From positions 433,346 through 497,345 of the forward strand of contig JACDQD010000003.1 of the NCBI GenBank assembly GCA_019843655.1: a DNA stretch of 64,000 nt. Direction: 5' to 3'. This stretch comes from Lethocerus indicus. Taxonomy: Eukaryota; Arthropoda; Insecta; Hemiptera; Belostomatidae. The notes beneath the pieces are model-generated. The model had not been told where the DNA came from and did not search any database. It saw only the letters and a list, made by a program, of their open reading frames with translations. The position numbers and the translations under genes were made by a program. Below are positions 37,583-53,200 of the stretch, piece after piece; position 1 is the stretch's first letter, and the number at the start of each line of letters is the position of its first letter.

Positions 37583-39969
37583 ACACAGGGCCGTGAAAAG
37601 GGCGTGATAAAAAGAGGGATAAAAACGGTACGCATTCGGGATCTCCAGGATCGGAGAGGGAGGGACGGAGGGAAGGAGAGAGATTAGCGACATTTTCATC
37701 TCCGAGTCCAAATCCTTATTAAACGATCTCTAGCGTTTATTTAAATAGGACGCAGGTAAATATTAAACCGATAGACGCACGCACACGCCAATGTGAACGC
37801 ACTGGCACTAATTATTGTCCCCCCTGTGGACTAACAAAAGGTCGGAAAAGGGACAAATTAGTTTCGGAGAGGGCGGAGCCTAATCCGACGACTGTGAAAG
37901 GCCGGTAAAGATCCGAGAGGTTTTCTTTTGCGACCGGATTTCCCGTTCCATTTCCACATTTTCACGACCGCTTAGCCCAATGAACGACCGAAGAATTTCC
38001 AACCGGCCTCAAACCGAGCATCGAATCCGAGCCCCGGTACAAGATCGAAATGAAAAGTCGAAACTCGGAAAACTCATAAAATGGAGAAGACTGTAACCGC
38101 CGATAGAATATCGCGTCTCGAAATCGCGGAAATCGTTAGATAAAATACGGTTTGAATTTTATAGTGTACAGAAAGAAATATATTCGGGAATATGCAAAGA
38201 TATATGAGCCCCGAGAATTAGTCCTCCGCGGCCCACCGACGACGGCTTGAACGTCTTCTTGCACATCTTCTGTAGCCCGGAGACGCGTCCAAAAAGAGTG
38301 CAATCACAAATGGTCGCCTTTTTTATCGGGAGGAGAAAGTGACAAAACAGCATTCCATAATTGTACTTATGACGATAGAGGTATTTACTTATAAAGTCCC
38401 GAGAACGGTCCATACTCGGCCGACAATATCCTAATGTCTCTGGTAGGAGGGCGGCCCCCATCAAATCGATTTTCTGCTAAAACTAGAGCGCGGGGCGGTT
38501 TAAGTTTTGAGAACAGAAAACAAGCCCCCCACCCCCCTCCCACCAAGAGGAAGGACACTGACCCCGTTGATAGCATCTGCACGAGAATTAATCTTACTTT
38601 ACAAGTTACACCCTGTGTCGCTTTCAAATTAGAGCCGCCATATTGTTTTCGCCATAAAACAAATCGCGTTGGGGGCAAAAACGGGCGTCGGTACACAAAT
38701 TCGGCCCGAATTGATAATATAAAATGTTCCAAAAACTTCTTTTTTTCTGAGAATTATTACAATAAAATTCGATCAATAAATCGTCTTAGAGCGAAGAATT
38801 TTGTATAGCACTTAGATCTAGGTATCATCTGTGTGTAATTCGCTCATCAACTTCTTCAGATGACCATCTTCAGTTCAGCTGATTCCCAGTATGCGAACCT
38901 AGGTCTGACTAGATATAATAAACCATAAATAATATTAAAGTTATTTTTTCCTTTCCCACTTCATTACGACATTACGCTTTAAAATAGCCATATACTGGAA
39001 ATGGGCTCATATGCTCAACAGAAGGAAAATTCGGTACGCCGAACAATTCCTCATTTTTTTTATTAGATTACAAAAAATTATTTTTATTAATTGCGCTCGT
39101 TCATTCGTCTCTCCAATCCAGGCGGCATTGAAACATTGCTGTCACTGTATTTCTTTAAGAATATCGTTAATATTTCGAAATCTCCAGATCCAGATCCGGC
39201 GAGAACGTTTCTCCGGGATAGAGAATACCGAACGCCCTTATCCAAGTCCCGGCCACGTGGCGATCATCTCTTTTCATTAAGTCCCTCGCTATTTCACTAA
39301 TTCACTCCTCGAGTACTTTAAGAGCATAGGGTCGGGGGCGGTCTAGACAGAAGGGAGGGGTGGGGGTGGTTCTGGCGCCCCAAATAATATAAATGAGGTG
39401 ACCCAAATTCATACTGTTCTTTTCGTTCTCTCTTTCTCTATTTATTTTGGAACATGTCCCATAATTGTTGGCCACCGCCTGTGGTCCCCGTCATCATGGA
39501 AACCACCGACAACTGGGTGGGGGGGGGTGGGGGTGTGTGTCTTCTTCGGCGACGGCGGAGGGGTCGACGACCGATTATCGAGAAACGATTCTCTTTTTCT
39601 CTTTCTTCTTTTCTTTCCGCCCAAAGAGGGGGACACTAATAACGACCGAAAAGCGGGTAGAGGGGCGGGGTCGTGCTTATACTCCCCGCGGGGTCCCCCG
39701 CTATCGATTTCTCCTTGAATCGCTCGTCCCGAGAAACATCCCTCGGACCGGTAGGCTTCGGCAGAATTTTTTTACTCCCTCATTTATTGTACAATCAAAA
39801 TATATATATATAACCTTCTATATAAGGACAGCGTGTAAGAAAGAGACCAATACCGAGGAATTCCACGTCCCGTCATTGAATACAGGATGTCTGCACGTAT
39901 CGCCACATGTTCTGAGGCGAAAAATTTGTATTAAAAAAAATTTTTCTCGGAGGAGTGAATGAGACTTTA

Positions 39970-40055
39970 TTGACCCGGATTTTATTAGTTCATCAACTGT
40001 CGTCATATTGAGGACGTGGGAGCGCATTAAGGACGGTCCGAGGACTTTTTCTTCG
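39970..40055 (-). pseudogene. Jockey-type LINE fragment
   Basis: The minus strand reads KVLGPSLMRSHVLNMTTVDE followed by LIKSGSIKSHSLL, matching the KVLRTILN and VDELIK segments of the copies at 3.0 and 22.3 kb. Confidence 0.55.
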
Positions 40056-40984
40056 TCCACAGTTCTACAGGTACAAGTGTGTCCGTGTCCATTGACCGTT
40101 TCGTCCGCAGAACGCGATAATGCCGCGGTACACGACATTCGTGGGGTGGTTCTATCGGTCGTATCTACTCCGCTGGGTGTTGGGGGAATATAATTTTGAA
40201 CCGGTGCAACTGTGTGCTGTACGTTATTGGTTATTTCGATTGTTCGGAGACCGGAGGCGGTGACAGGCGCGACACGTTGCCACCAATCGATCACGCCACC
40301 AGTTGCCGAATATGGCAGCAACCTGCAAAGTGTTCATTCACTCCCATGACAAACTGTGATGCCGGGATAGCCTCGATACGCAGATTTGTTTGAGGATCCC
40401 AATTGAGGATTCTAATAAGGGTTTTATTTTGTAATAGTTATAGTTTTTATAGAAACATGTCAACTACACGATTGACACTTTTTTCATTAGATCGCGGACG
40501 TATGTTTCATATTTCGGCTTCATATTTGAATTTTTAATAAAATATTTTAAAATTAAAAGGTATTTTATACGATAATTTTAAACTGCTTTTCAAAGGCTTT
40601 CATTTCGTAATGCTACCTTTCATCCCTCGCGTTAAATCATTATTAAACGCAATAATCGCATAAAATCGCGTGTGGGTTCACGCGCTCATTTTTTTTTCCA
40701 ACTCGTTCATTCTTCTCTTATTATAATATACTCTAGTAAAACTCATAAGCTGCAATAATACACCCGATAATATCTACTAGAGATATTATTTTGATTTTTC
40801 TGTAAAAAAGAAACAATTTCTCAGCTATACGAGCAAAAAAAAAATTTAATTTCACGTTTATCGTACTTCAATAGATTTCTGTTAGTAGGTCGGTGAGTCA
40901 CTTAGGCGTCCGGGGCACTGGTTTTTTTTTTTTATATATATTATTTTTAGGTCATTCGCTTGTCTGGGCCGAATTTAAAGTGAC

Positions 40985-41045
40985 ACTGGAAAGTGAAAAT
41001 GGCGAGCGGCCGAAATTGGTTCGGCAAAAAACCCAAATACGTCGA
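40985..41045. mobile_element. Solo arm relic of the CCGTAG family
   Basis: A single arm piece, aaaatggcgagcggccgaaa, followed by ttggttcggcaaaa. Similar single-arm relics are seen near 21975 (ctactgagggtggcgagcgg), 25882 (actactgacgatggcgaaaa) and 45070 (ctactgacgatggcgaaaa). No matching partner arms remain. Confidence 0.5.
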
Positions 41046-43600
41046 CTAGCAGAACACCGATTTATTTATATCGTCTAAACACCCCGTCCATTTATTAATT
41101 ATACGGTATTTATTGCTGCAATAAAAGTTAACCCGCAATTACATCGGACGGATGTTATTATACCAACAACAGGTTATGAACAGAAAACAACGCGTTATCT
41201 CACCTTCCGCTATTCTAAATTAACAGAATCCTTCATTAAACATTGTCCATGTTTATTTATCAATATAACACTTCAATGAGAATTTTACGATTTATCACTT
41301 TCCCTCAACGAGTGTTCCAATCTTCCAACTGGGGAGTTTTAAAGTTCTCAAACGAGTAGCCACTTCGGGGCAATACTTCGTTTTGAGAGAATTTTCTTTC
41401 CAATCAGTCCGAGTACTCATTTAACAAACATATATCTCTGTACTTTAAGCGATGAAGAGAGTTGTTTCAGAACATTATTATAACAAACTTCGATCGATAA
41501 GACAGTGCGGGCAAACAGTAAATCGGAATTGAAGCGAATAATTTATAGAATATAAATTTTTAAAAATTTATAAAATCCAGGCTCTCCCAAACTTCAATTT
41601 ACGTGTCTCTCACTCATCGTCCTAAATCACTGGTCCTCTGTCATCTCCCCCCCCCCAAGAGATCTTCTGTAGCACAAAGTCAAAGGGCCATCACCTGGGG
41701 TGGCCTCTTTATCGAAAGAAGCAATATATAAAAAGAAATTAACAACCCGCAATTGTGAGAATTTTTTCAAAAAAACGAAAACGGGGACATTTTTTTCCTT
41801 TTTTCCAATTCGGCTTTAAAATAACTTTAAAGGGCGGGGTATACAGAGGGTTCACGTACACCGGATATATCCGCCGTTCGGGGAAACGGGATCGATACCA
41901 AAACTCCCATCCCCACCACGGCCAAAATCCAACCAACCAACCAACCCCCAACCCCCCCCTGTACAGAGGGATTCTTCTTCTACAAACGGGAGAGATCTCC
42001 CCCATCGGATTACGGGCACCGCGAGAGTAGTTGCTGGACCTCGGCCAAATATTAATTCACAAAAACCTCCCCGCATAAGAATACACCCTCCCTTTCCACC
42101 CTCAACCGGACTCCTAATACTGCACGTGATAACTGGACATTGTGTGCTACTGTTGTCCGCCCTCTTTGATGGTACCCAAAATCGATCGAATAAAGTCGAT
42201 GAGGAATTCAAATCTACATATCTATCTATATAAATCGTCGTTCTCGTTAATTTAAAACCATACTTATTATATAATGCGATCCGTCAGTTTAGATCATTTC
42301 GTTCCAAGCTTTGTCGCTCATCTCGGTTTCCGTGTTCCTTTCCCCGTTTCGCCAATAAATGACAGCGATAATGTGCCGAAAATTAGTTGAAATTATGAAA
42401 AATAAGAGTTGAAATGGTTTTATCCTTAAAAAAAAAGTGTATAATATTTATAATTTAAATCTTAAAATAATAGCGCCCGGATGTTAACTTCTAACTGTTT
42501 TTACGATGACTTGATCGACGGAAAAATCCCAAAATTTCGACGAGTTCGTCATAACCAAATTTATACTGTTTTTAGAAACGAGTGGGCAATTTTTCACCTT
42601 GCGGCGTTTGTTCTACCAAAAAAAAAAAAAGAAAAATTACGTCCATAATTAAAAAAAATAATACACCGGGAAAAAGACAACTTGTATCTTAAATCATTGT
42701 ATCCGCATCATTTCGAATGGCGCTGAAAAGGGTTTTTTTTCCCACCCCCCCCCTCGTACCAGAAAAGCAAATTTATTCGCCAATTTGAATTTTTTCCAGC
42801 CCTCCAATATATCTGCGGGGTCGGGGCCAAAGAGCAAAAAAAAAAGAAAAAAAAAGAGTTCTGGCCTCTTGCCCATCGGATTCGATTTCTTCTTTTCAAG
42901 GTGGGAAATCACTGAAAGCGTTTATACTGAAACCATTAATAACAAATTTTAAAAACAACCGATTGAAATTTTATTAATAATTCGCCGCGACTCTAATGGA
43001 ACAGTGATTGCAGGGTCGGATCTACGGGGCGGAGGGGGGGTTAAAATATTGCAGTAGAACCCGTTGTCTTAGCCGTTACGACCGACGACAATTGATAATG
43101 GAAATATTCAATTCGTGCAAAATTGGCGCTGTGTGAAAAACAGAAAAAGACAGAAAACCGAAAGGGCTCTTTGTACAAAAACCGACCTTTGTCAAGAAGA
43201 AAAACGTCAATATACCGGCTTAAACGGTGGGGGGCGGGGCTATCCCTCATTACGCGGTCTCGCAATTGTTGTAAAACACTTGTGCGAAAATCCGTGAAAA
43301 ATGTCCTCGTTCGGATAATCGTCAAAATCGCCATTTTACCAAAAGTCTGAATTTAACGAATTTTTCCGGAAATCTCTCTATATTCGTTGAACACGATGAA
43401 GGTAAAAGAAAAGCTCCACCTCCCCCCCTCCCCTCCCCCCCCCGGCAAGTTTTAAATCGAAGAAATGTTGAAATATTTTTTATCTCGGTCTCTCGGAGGC
43501 CGCCGCCGCCGCCGCACCCGAGATAATAATATCTGACTTCCAGGATGTCGGAACAGATGTGAAAAAAAATAAAAACACAAATTCCCGTCCATTTTTCGCA

Positions 43601-43838
43601 GTCGAACGACTGCAATACACCTTTTATTGTGTACAGAATCACCGACCGGACTCCAGATGGGAAGGATGACACGAGTGATTTTTCGAAGTATTATGTTTTG
43701 TTGAGGAATGAGGATTCTATTGGAGTTGTGGTTGGAACAGTTCGTTTCCGCAGGCTTCCGGAGCTTTCTGATAATTTCGATCTCTCGAAAGTCTCGAGGA
43801 GTTCAAGTGTACCGTCTTCAATTCACTACTGGTCATGA
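43601..43838 (+). CDS. Open reading frame without recognised homology
   Basis: Behind an acceptor-like tttttcgcag, about 78 codons are open, from SNDCNTPFIVYRITDRT through SKYYVLLRNEDSIGVVV to VPSSIHYWS and a TGA. The segment is neither a simple repeat nor similar to the LINE or MITE families of the window, and its composition is balanced, unlike the flanking homopolymer-rich DNA. About 150 bases further on, a second frame without a start codon (about 43982-44310) is open for some 109 codons and includes KPERLAEFQAYNTIYPELNI. I cannot name either; they may be exons of an unknown gene or parts of an unrecognised mobile element. Confidence 0.2.
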
Positions 43839-44339
43839 TTTCGGTCAATATTAATTCCTATATCTTCGCCGTTTCCTCGCCTCCGGGGTGGAGGGGAGTT
43901 CGTGTTGTGTCACTCCAGTGGGGGTGGGAGATCGCAAAGTGAAATATCCTACAGAAAGCTGGACGCCTTCGCGTTTGATGACCCGTCGAAATTCTTCGAC
44001 ATCAAATAAAACCTATTCGGCAACAGATTCGACGCGCTTTCACCGTATGGCGGACCGTAAAGAGGCGATCTATAATACCAAATTTTTGGCCGAACGAATT
44101 TCGAAAAAAACCTGAGCGCCTTGCGGAATTTCAAGCCTACAATACAATATATCCCGAATTGAATATTAAGGATATAATTTCGGCATTGCGACCGAATTTT
44201 GCGCCCCGTCAATCCGTCGTCGTCGAAGTGCGCCACTCGGTGAGCGCAAAGGTTTCCGGCTTCTCAACTTCACTTCGTCACGAATTCAATCCTCGGGGTC
44301 TAAAGGTTTAGGACCGTCTGGGTCAGGGAGGAGAAAAAG

Positions 44340-44370
<31 letters not shown>

Positions 44371-44391
44371 GGAGGGAGAGAGAGAGAGAGA
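44340..44391 (+). repeat. (GA)n with GGGA interruptions
   Basis: GA tract broken by gggagagagggaggg. A separate (AT)n lies at 44450-44486 and an (ATT)n at about 44628-44660. Confidence 0.88.
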
Positions 44392-44443
44392 CCGATACAC
44401 CACACAATAGACTATTCAGTTCTTATATAGGTCGAGCAATAAG

Positions 44444-44487
<44 letters not shown>

Positions 44488-44655
44488 CTAGCTACTTCCC
44501 ACTTGGTCAGTAATTTATTTATTTCACGATAAATACACGAACCGGGGGCAGATCTGAATCGATGCCGACAGCAGGTGATGAAAATATGTGACTAACGAGA
44601 AATATTGTCGCCCGATCATTTTCAATTATTATTACTATTATTATTATTATTATTA

Positions 44656-44769
44656 TTATTTTTCTAAATTCAGGCACACAACAACAATACGGACAGGCGA
44701 AGCGCAGAATTCGCAAATATCTCGCGCATCTTGAACGCGGACATCTTTCGACCATCGAAGAAATTGGCA
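44656..44769 (+). CDS. Possible terminal exon (unassigned)
   Basis: After an acceptor-like ctaaattcag, a plus-strand frame opens AHNNNTDRRSAEFANI and ends DIFRPSKKLA with a TAA stop. It is preceded by an ATT trinucleotide repeat. No partner exon with a matching donor is certain, and I recognise no family. The minus strand is also open here. A weak candidate only. Confidence 0.15.
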
Positions 44770-45353
44770 TAATTTTCGAACGAACGATATTACCTTTCTG
44801 TCAATTAATACAAAATTGTATGTAAAAACATGGGAAGAGAATTCGCAGGGTCGAAATCTGTCCGCGGCCCAAAGTTTTATCTTTTCAGAGAGATTTGTAG
44901 CGGAACAACAGGAATATGGGACTGTACAGTGAAAAAACGCCGGTACTGTTAAAAGAAATAAATACGGCAATTTTTTTTATTCGGTCTAGTTCGTTGAATA
45001 TAATAAATAATTCGCCCTTCCGTCATTCCAACGATATTTCAATAATTTTTTTTTTCATGGCCCACTTGTACTACTGACGATGGCGAAAAGTCGAAACCCC
45101 CCCAAAAACGGTCGGGAAAATCTTGAAGCCGCACCTTACGGGAAGAAAAACCACCCGGCAGTTTATTACGTACTTTGAGTGGCGTTGGTCTAGGGGCAAA
45201 AAAAAATATTTAATTATCCCATAATCTCAATGGTTTTCATCTAAAATTTGTCATAAAACACACCCTGAGCTGCAACTGATCCGTTCTTTCTTCCTTTGAC
45301 CGCGCCTCAAAGTGAACGATTTATATTATATAAACGTCTATAATTGCAAAATC

Positions 45354-45354
<1 letters not shown>

Positions 45355-45394
<40 letters not shown>
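45355..45394 (+). repeat. (AT)n microsatellite
   Basis: About nineteen AT units, at the left edge of an AT-rich block that runs to the Syntaxin-1A exons. Confidence 0.9.
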
Positions 45395-45398
<4 letters not shown>

Positions 45399-45399
45399 G

Positions 45400-46455
45400 G
45401 GAATTTTGAGACTTCTTAAGCAAGTTGCCAAAGAAGTTCACTAGGCTGGCTTTTAATAAATTCTGATTCCATTAAACCAAAAACCAAAGGTAGAAAAACA
45501 GTGGGATGATTGAAAATTGAATAAAAAAAAGCACTAAAATGTAGTTTGTAAAATGAACAAGAGGAGTGGTTTTAATCCATGTTAAATTCAGATTAAATAT
45601 TCCTGAAATTTACTTCTTTTTTTTTTTTGGGGGGGGGGATCCAGAAGTTCTGGAAATTAAACTAAAATTTAAATTCTTATTTATCGCCTAAACTTTTAAT
45701 TTTTATAAAATCATCTCAAGAAAAATCTTAAATAACGGTTAAAATGTGTCCTATTCCCAAAGAAAAGTTATTTCCGTACTTTCATTTTATATTGCGCTTG
45801 GAGAAATTTCTCTTCTGAATGTACCTTACTTTTTTTCTTTGATATTAGAAACCTTCTTTGGCTAGTCTCGGCAATTAAAAAAAGAAAAAAGAAAAAAAAG
45901 GCACTCATCTTTAGATAACCTTTCTTTCTTAATTCAACATAAAATTAATAATAAAATGCAGATTAAATTGGATTCCGTTTCAAATGCCTTTTTAGCGAAA
46001 CCATTTTTCTCCGGGCAATTATAGTTATGTTCGAAATATTGGCGATCTTGAATTTTGGCTGTTTTAAACAACTCAAACAATAGGAACTCAAACTGGTACA
46101 AAAATAGATAGTTAAAAAAAAAAAAAAAAAGAGAACAGAAGAAACTTAAAATTATAATTAAACTTAATAACTAGGTCTACGACACTGTTCTAAGCTGTTA
46201 TAAATTGCAATTTATTCAATTAGTCTTCATAATATTTAGAATTTACGAATAAATTTTAAATTATTATATTAAAATGAACTGAAATTTTAAAACAATATTG
46301 AAAATGGTCCGTTTTCATTAAAAATAAATTGACACTATTTATATATTGTCTAGACCTCAAGTGTGAGCCTCTTTTTTTTTAATTTTCAATATAAGAATGT
46401 AGCGAAATTTGAAATTTTTAATAATAATCAGGGTTCGAATTTAAATAAATTTCAG
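45400..46455. other. AT-rich block, likely Syntaxin-1A intron 3
   Basis: Poly-A and poly-T rich, with lower CG content than the flanks. It directly follows the exon 3 donor on the minus strand and contains no exon-like frame. Confidence 0.5.
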
Positions 46456-46461
46456 ACTTAC

Positions 46462-47898
46462 TTTCATCAGTCTGAGGAGCGCTGAGTATGGCGCTGTGTT
46501 TTTTCTTAACTTCTTCGACATTCGTCTGTATCTTATCTATCATCTCCCGTATCTCTTCGACCTGGAATTTAACGAAAAATGTGTTTTTGAGAAAAATTGA
46601 AAAAATTTCCATTTACCATAATTTATATTTAAATATAACAAATTATAAGTATATGTATATATATATATAAAGATTTTCTAGCCAAAACTATACGGACCTC
46701 GGCAAAAAATTCATCCATGAAACCGTCGCGTCCTTCGACGTTGACGGCCACATCATCGGGACCGACATCATCATCATCGCTCTGGGCCTGCAAAATAAAA
46801 AAAAAAATTGAATATATAAAAGGTGCGTAGAAAATAGTGTGATTGGCTAAAAATTTGCGGATTCCGTCCATCGTTTCAAACTGATTATTCGGTGAGCCGC
46901 TGGCAAATTATCACATGACACGACCGCTTTATCAGCTAAGCCATCCGTCATCAAACGCCCGAACAAAATATATCGATATTCGAGATATACAAATGTGGAA
47001 ATAGGAGCTTGTATTATTTCAAAAATTATTAAATAAACGGTCGAGCCGATACGCGCCAAAAATAGTGACCCGAAAACATATTTTCTCTTCTGTTCTACTT
47101 ATCGAAAATAGTCTTTACGCGTATTCAATTTAGAAATATTGGCTGTATAAACTGCCCAATTTTCAGACAGAAAATATTAAGCTTTCCTCTTATTATACGA
47201 ATAGTTAAGTTAAATTTTCAAATATTTTAAACCGGATAGTTCCGACCGCCTCGATTACAGGAATAATCCGGTTCCGAATTCCGATTAATCACGGATAGGG
47301 CAATTTATCATTTAGAGGGAGAGGGCAGTAATTTTCAGTTAACTTTTGAAAGATGTATTGAAATTGAGCCCGAATCTTCGGGTCGGATTGAATTCGAGTC
47401 CGGTTTCAAAACTGGGCGGGTAAAAATTGTGACGAATTTGAAAATTCAATCGGCGCGACGGAGTGGGGCAGAGAAAAAATTGAAAATTAAAATAGGGGTA
47501 GGAAATTTATTGAAGGGGTGTGTATAGAGGCAGCCTGTTGCTGTCCACTGGGTCGGATCTGGCGAAATTGAAACGATATTAAATTAAATTTTTGAGGCTA
47601 TCGATTCGGGGAATATAATAATTTCAAGAGATTATATGGGGGGGGGAAAATTTGGTGGGAGGGGGTGGGGCACTTGGAAATTTGAAAAGCTTCGGAAATT
47701 GGACCGATTCGTACGTTGGGTTTTGGGGTCGGCGTTTTCGGCCAAAAAGAGTGATTTTAAAGTCCTGTTTTTTTCTGGGGGGTTTTAAGGAGTTGCGTTG
47801 AAACTCGGAAGTCGAACTGGGAATTCGTCCGGGGAATGAGAAGAGAAAAAAAGAAAAATACTGACCGCTTTCAACGCCGCTAACCTATCCTTGGTCAT
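46462..47898 (-). CDS. Syx1A: Syntaxin-1A, N-terminal exons 1-3 (partial)
   Basis: This is the plasma-membrane t-SNARE of synaptic vesicle fusion; it pairs with SNAP-25 and synaptobrevin and is held closed by Unc18. Three minus-strand exons are visible. Exon 1 (47898-47866) encodes [11 protein letters not shown]. Exon 2 (46787-46698) starts [12 protein letters not shown] and ends GFMDEFFAE. Exon 3 (46561-46462) starts [12 protein letters not shown] and ends [14 protein letters not shown], the start of the Habc domain. Splice phases agree (0, 0, then 1), acceptors are AG, and donors are GTCAGT, GTCCGT and GTAAGT. The start is the conserved MTKDRLAAL methionine. All three exons are intact. The rest of Habc, the SNARE motif and the membrane anchor (about 215 residues) are not found at lower coordinates, so intron 3 either spans the rest of the window or the locus is broken. 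Family assignment is firm; syntaxin-1 rather than another syntaxin follows from the SAPQTDE stretch. Confidence 0.93.
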
Positions 47899-48317
47899 TT
47901 TGTCCGAATGCGATCCGACTCACACAGAACGAAAAAAAAAAAAACCCCCGGTTACAGTTCAATTATTGTTTCGCACGAAAATCCCATTCACTTGGCCGGT
48001 TTGAATGAAACGACACTACCCACTAGAACACTAATACGACTGACACTAAACTTCTTGTCAGTAAAAATCGATAGTCTCCTGCAATGCCGTCAGGGCCCGG
48101 TGCGCAGGCGCCGGCCATTTTTACGACTGGAGAAAAAAACCCCATTTTTATATACTCGGAATCGTTGTATATATCGTTGTATTATTGGGGCGAAATAAAT
48201 TCCGAGCTGTATGGAAAATTTTAAAAAATTAAATCCCACAATTGTGTCTATTTTTAATTATCAAAATCGACAAAATTGTACCCCGGTTAGCGGTTTTTGA
48301 ATGCCCGTTTCCGCACC

Positions 48318-48372
48318 TACCTCGCCCGAACTATCCGGCAGAGTCGTTCTCTCTCTCCGCTGAAACGCCATT
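48318..48372 (-). CDS. Possible first coding exon (unassigned)
   Basis: A minus-strand ATG at about 48372 opens MAFQRRERTTLPDSSGE and is followed directly by a GTAGGT donor-like site. It lies in the CG-rich interval between the Syntaxin-1A and Ran start codons, about 470 bases upstream of the Syntaxin-1A ATG and on the same strand. It could be an alternative 5' exon of Syntaxin-1A, the start of a separate gene, or chance. I cannot identify a family from 17 residues. Confidence 0.15.
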
Positions 48373-49043
48373 GTGGACCGTAACGACTTTGTGTAAAGGT
48401 GAGTTTTATCCGGCAATTTCGCTTGCATCGGGCCCCGCCGCCGGCTCGAAATCTTTTGCGCTAATATTTGAAACTGGACCAACTGTTTGGGCCGGTTTCC
48501 GAAAGTCTGCCGGCCGTAATTAATAGGCCAGACGGTGTTAATTTCGGCATCCCGGTGCTATTTTCCTGTGAGACGGGCCGATCCTGGCGCCATTCTAATA
48601 TTTCTAGGATTTCCGACTGGGCCCGTTTGAAATTTCAGAATTGTCTCGAAACGTCCGTTTCGGTAATTGATTCGGCGTTTTATTAAAACGCGTTTATTTA
48701 TCGAAAATGAATCGAATCCCCGTTGTGAATTTTTCCGGCTCCGCTCTGGTTCGCTCAGCCAACCTCGTCCAATTCCACTCCGGCTTATTCCGCCCTCCGA
48801 GAAATATTCTTAACGAATTATCGCTTTTTATTTTTTTTTTTCCCCTCTCGGTGTACACTAAAAATTTTCGAACCGGCCGAATAATTTTTTCCCCCACCCC
48901 CAGCCTCATTTTTCAACACTGAAAAAAGGCCCCCACAAAAAAAAAAAAAAATAGCCCGAATACCTAATTTTTTTTTTTTTTCTATTGGCAGACATCGATC
49001 TAAAACGACAGACAGACGCCAGCAGAATGGTCGAGCGGATAAC

Positions 49044-52541
<3,498 letters not shown>

Positions 52542-53200
52542 CAAAAAAAAAAATCATTACAAACCGTGTATAGGAATAACGAAAATTCTATTCGTCCTTA
52601 TAAAGTATAAAAAAAAAAAAGTTGCTCCAATCGACTTTGAATACATTTTTTTTTCAAGGAAGCAAGATACAGCACTACCAGGCAGCGAAGATTTGTGAAA
52701 AGTCGCATGAAAGCGGTATATAAAGTTCACTCTTCTTTTTTTGCCGACACTTTAGGTTCAAAAAAGAAAAAAAATTGAACCTTTGTAAAACTACATTAAA
52801 AAAAATACAAAAAACAAAAAACAATTTGTTGTATCATAAGAAGAAAATAATAATAAATTTCTCTACTAAATATTGTGAACGATGATCGATATTGATGATG
52901 CTATTTCTATTTTTTATTCACCGTTCAAAGCATGTGTGTGAATAAATGATTAGAGAACCGCTGTTTGGTATTTTTATAGAAAACACCCGAATTTTTTGTT
53001 TTGTTTTTTTTCATTTTTCATCAGCAATAATATTTCGTTTGCTGAACCCACACGACTGTTTGTTTAAACATAGTGATATTAGATTTTTTCTTTTTATTTT
53101 TTACTCTATTGTATTTGTAATAATAATAATTGTGGTTAAGTTTTCTTTTTTAATTTAGAATCTCGTTTTTTTTTTGTCCATGTATTATTATTATTATTGT
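52542..53200 (+). other. Probable Ran 3' untranslated region
   Basis: AT-rich sequence with many A runs follows the Ran stop codon. Candidate polyadenylation signals are aataataaa near 52850 and AATAAA at 52941-52946. No further open frame belonging to Ran is seen. Confidence 0.45.

Larger units (their letters stand above)
33110..39960. other. No gene recognised apart from a hairpin
   Basis: CG-rich stretch at 33230-33700, then AT-rich DNA. A short frame ending at 33915 has a CxxC pair (IQCHQCPDTEFREQC) recorded under findings. Nothing else is exon-like. Confidence 0.45.

Noticed and set aside
39442..39962. Long overlapping frames in a G/C-run region
   Set aside because: Open frames caused by homopolymers and low complexity; no conserved motif.
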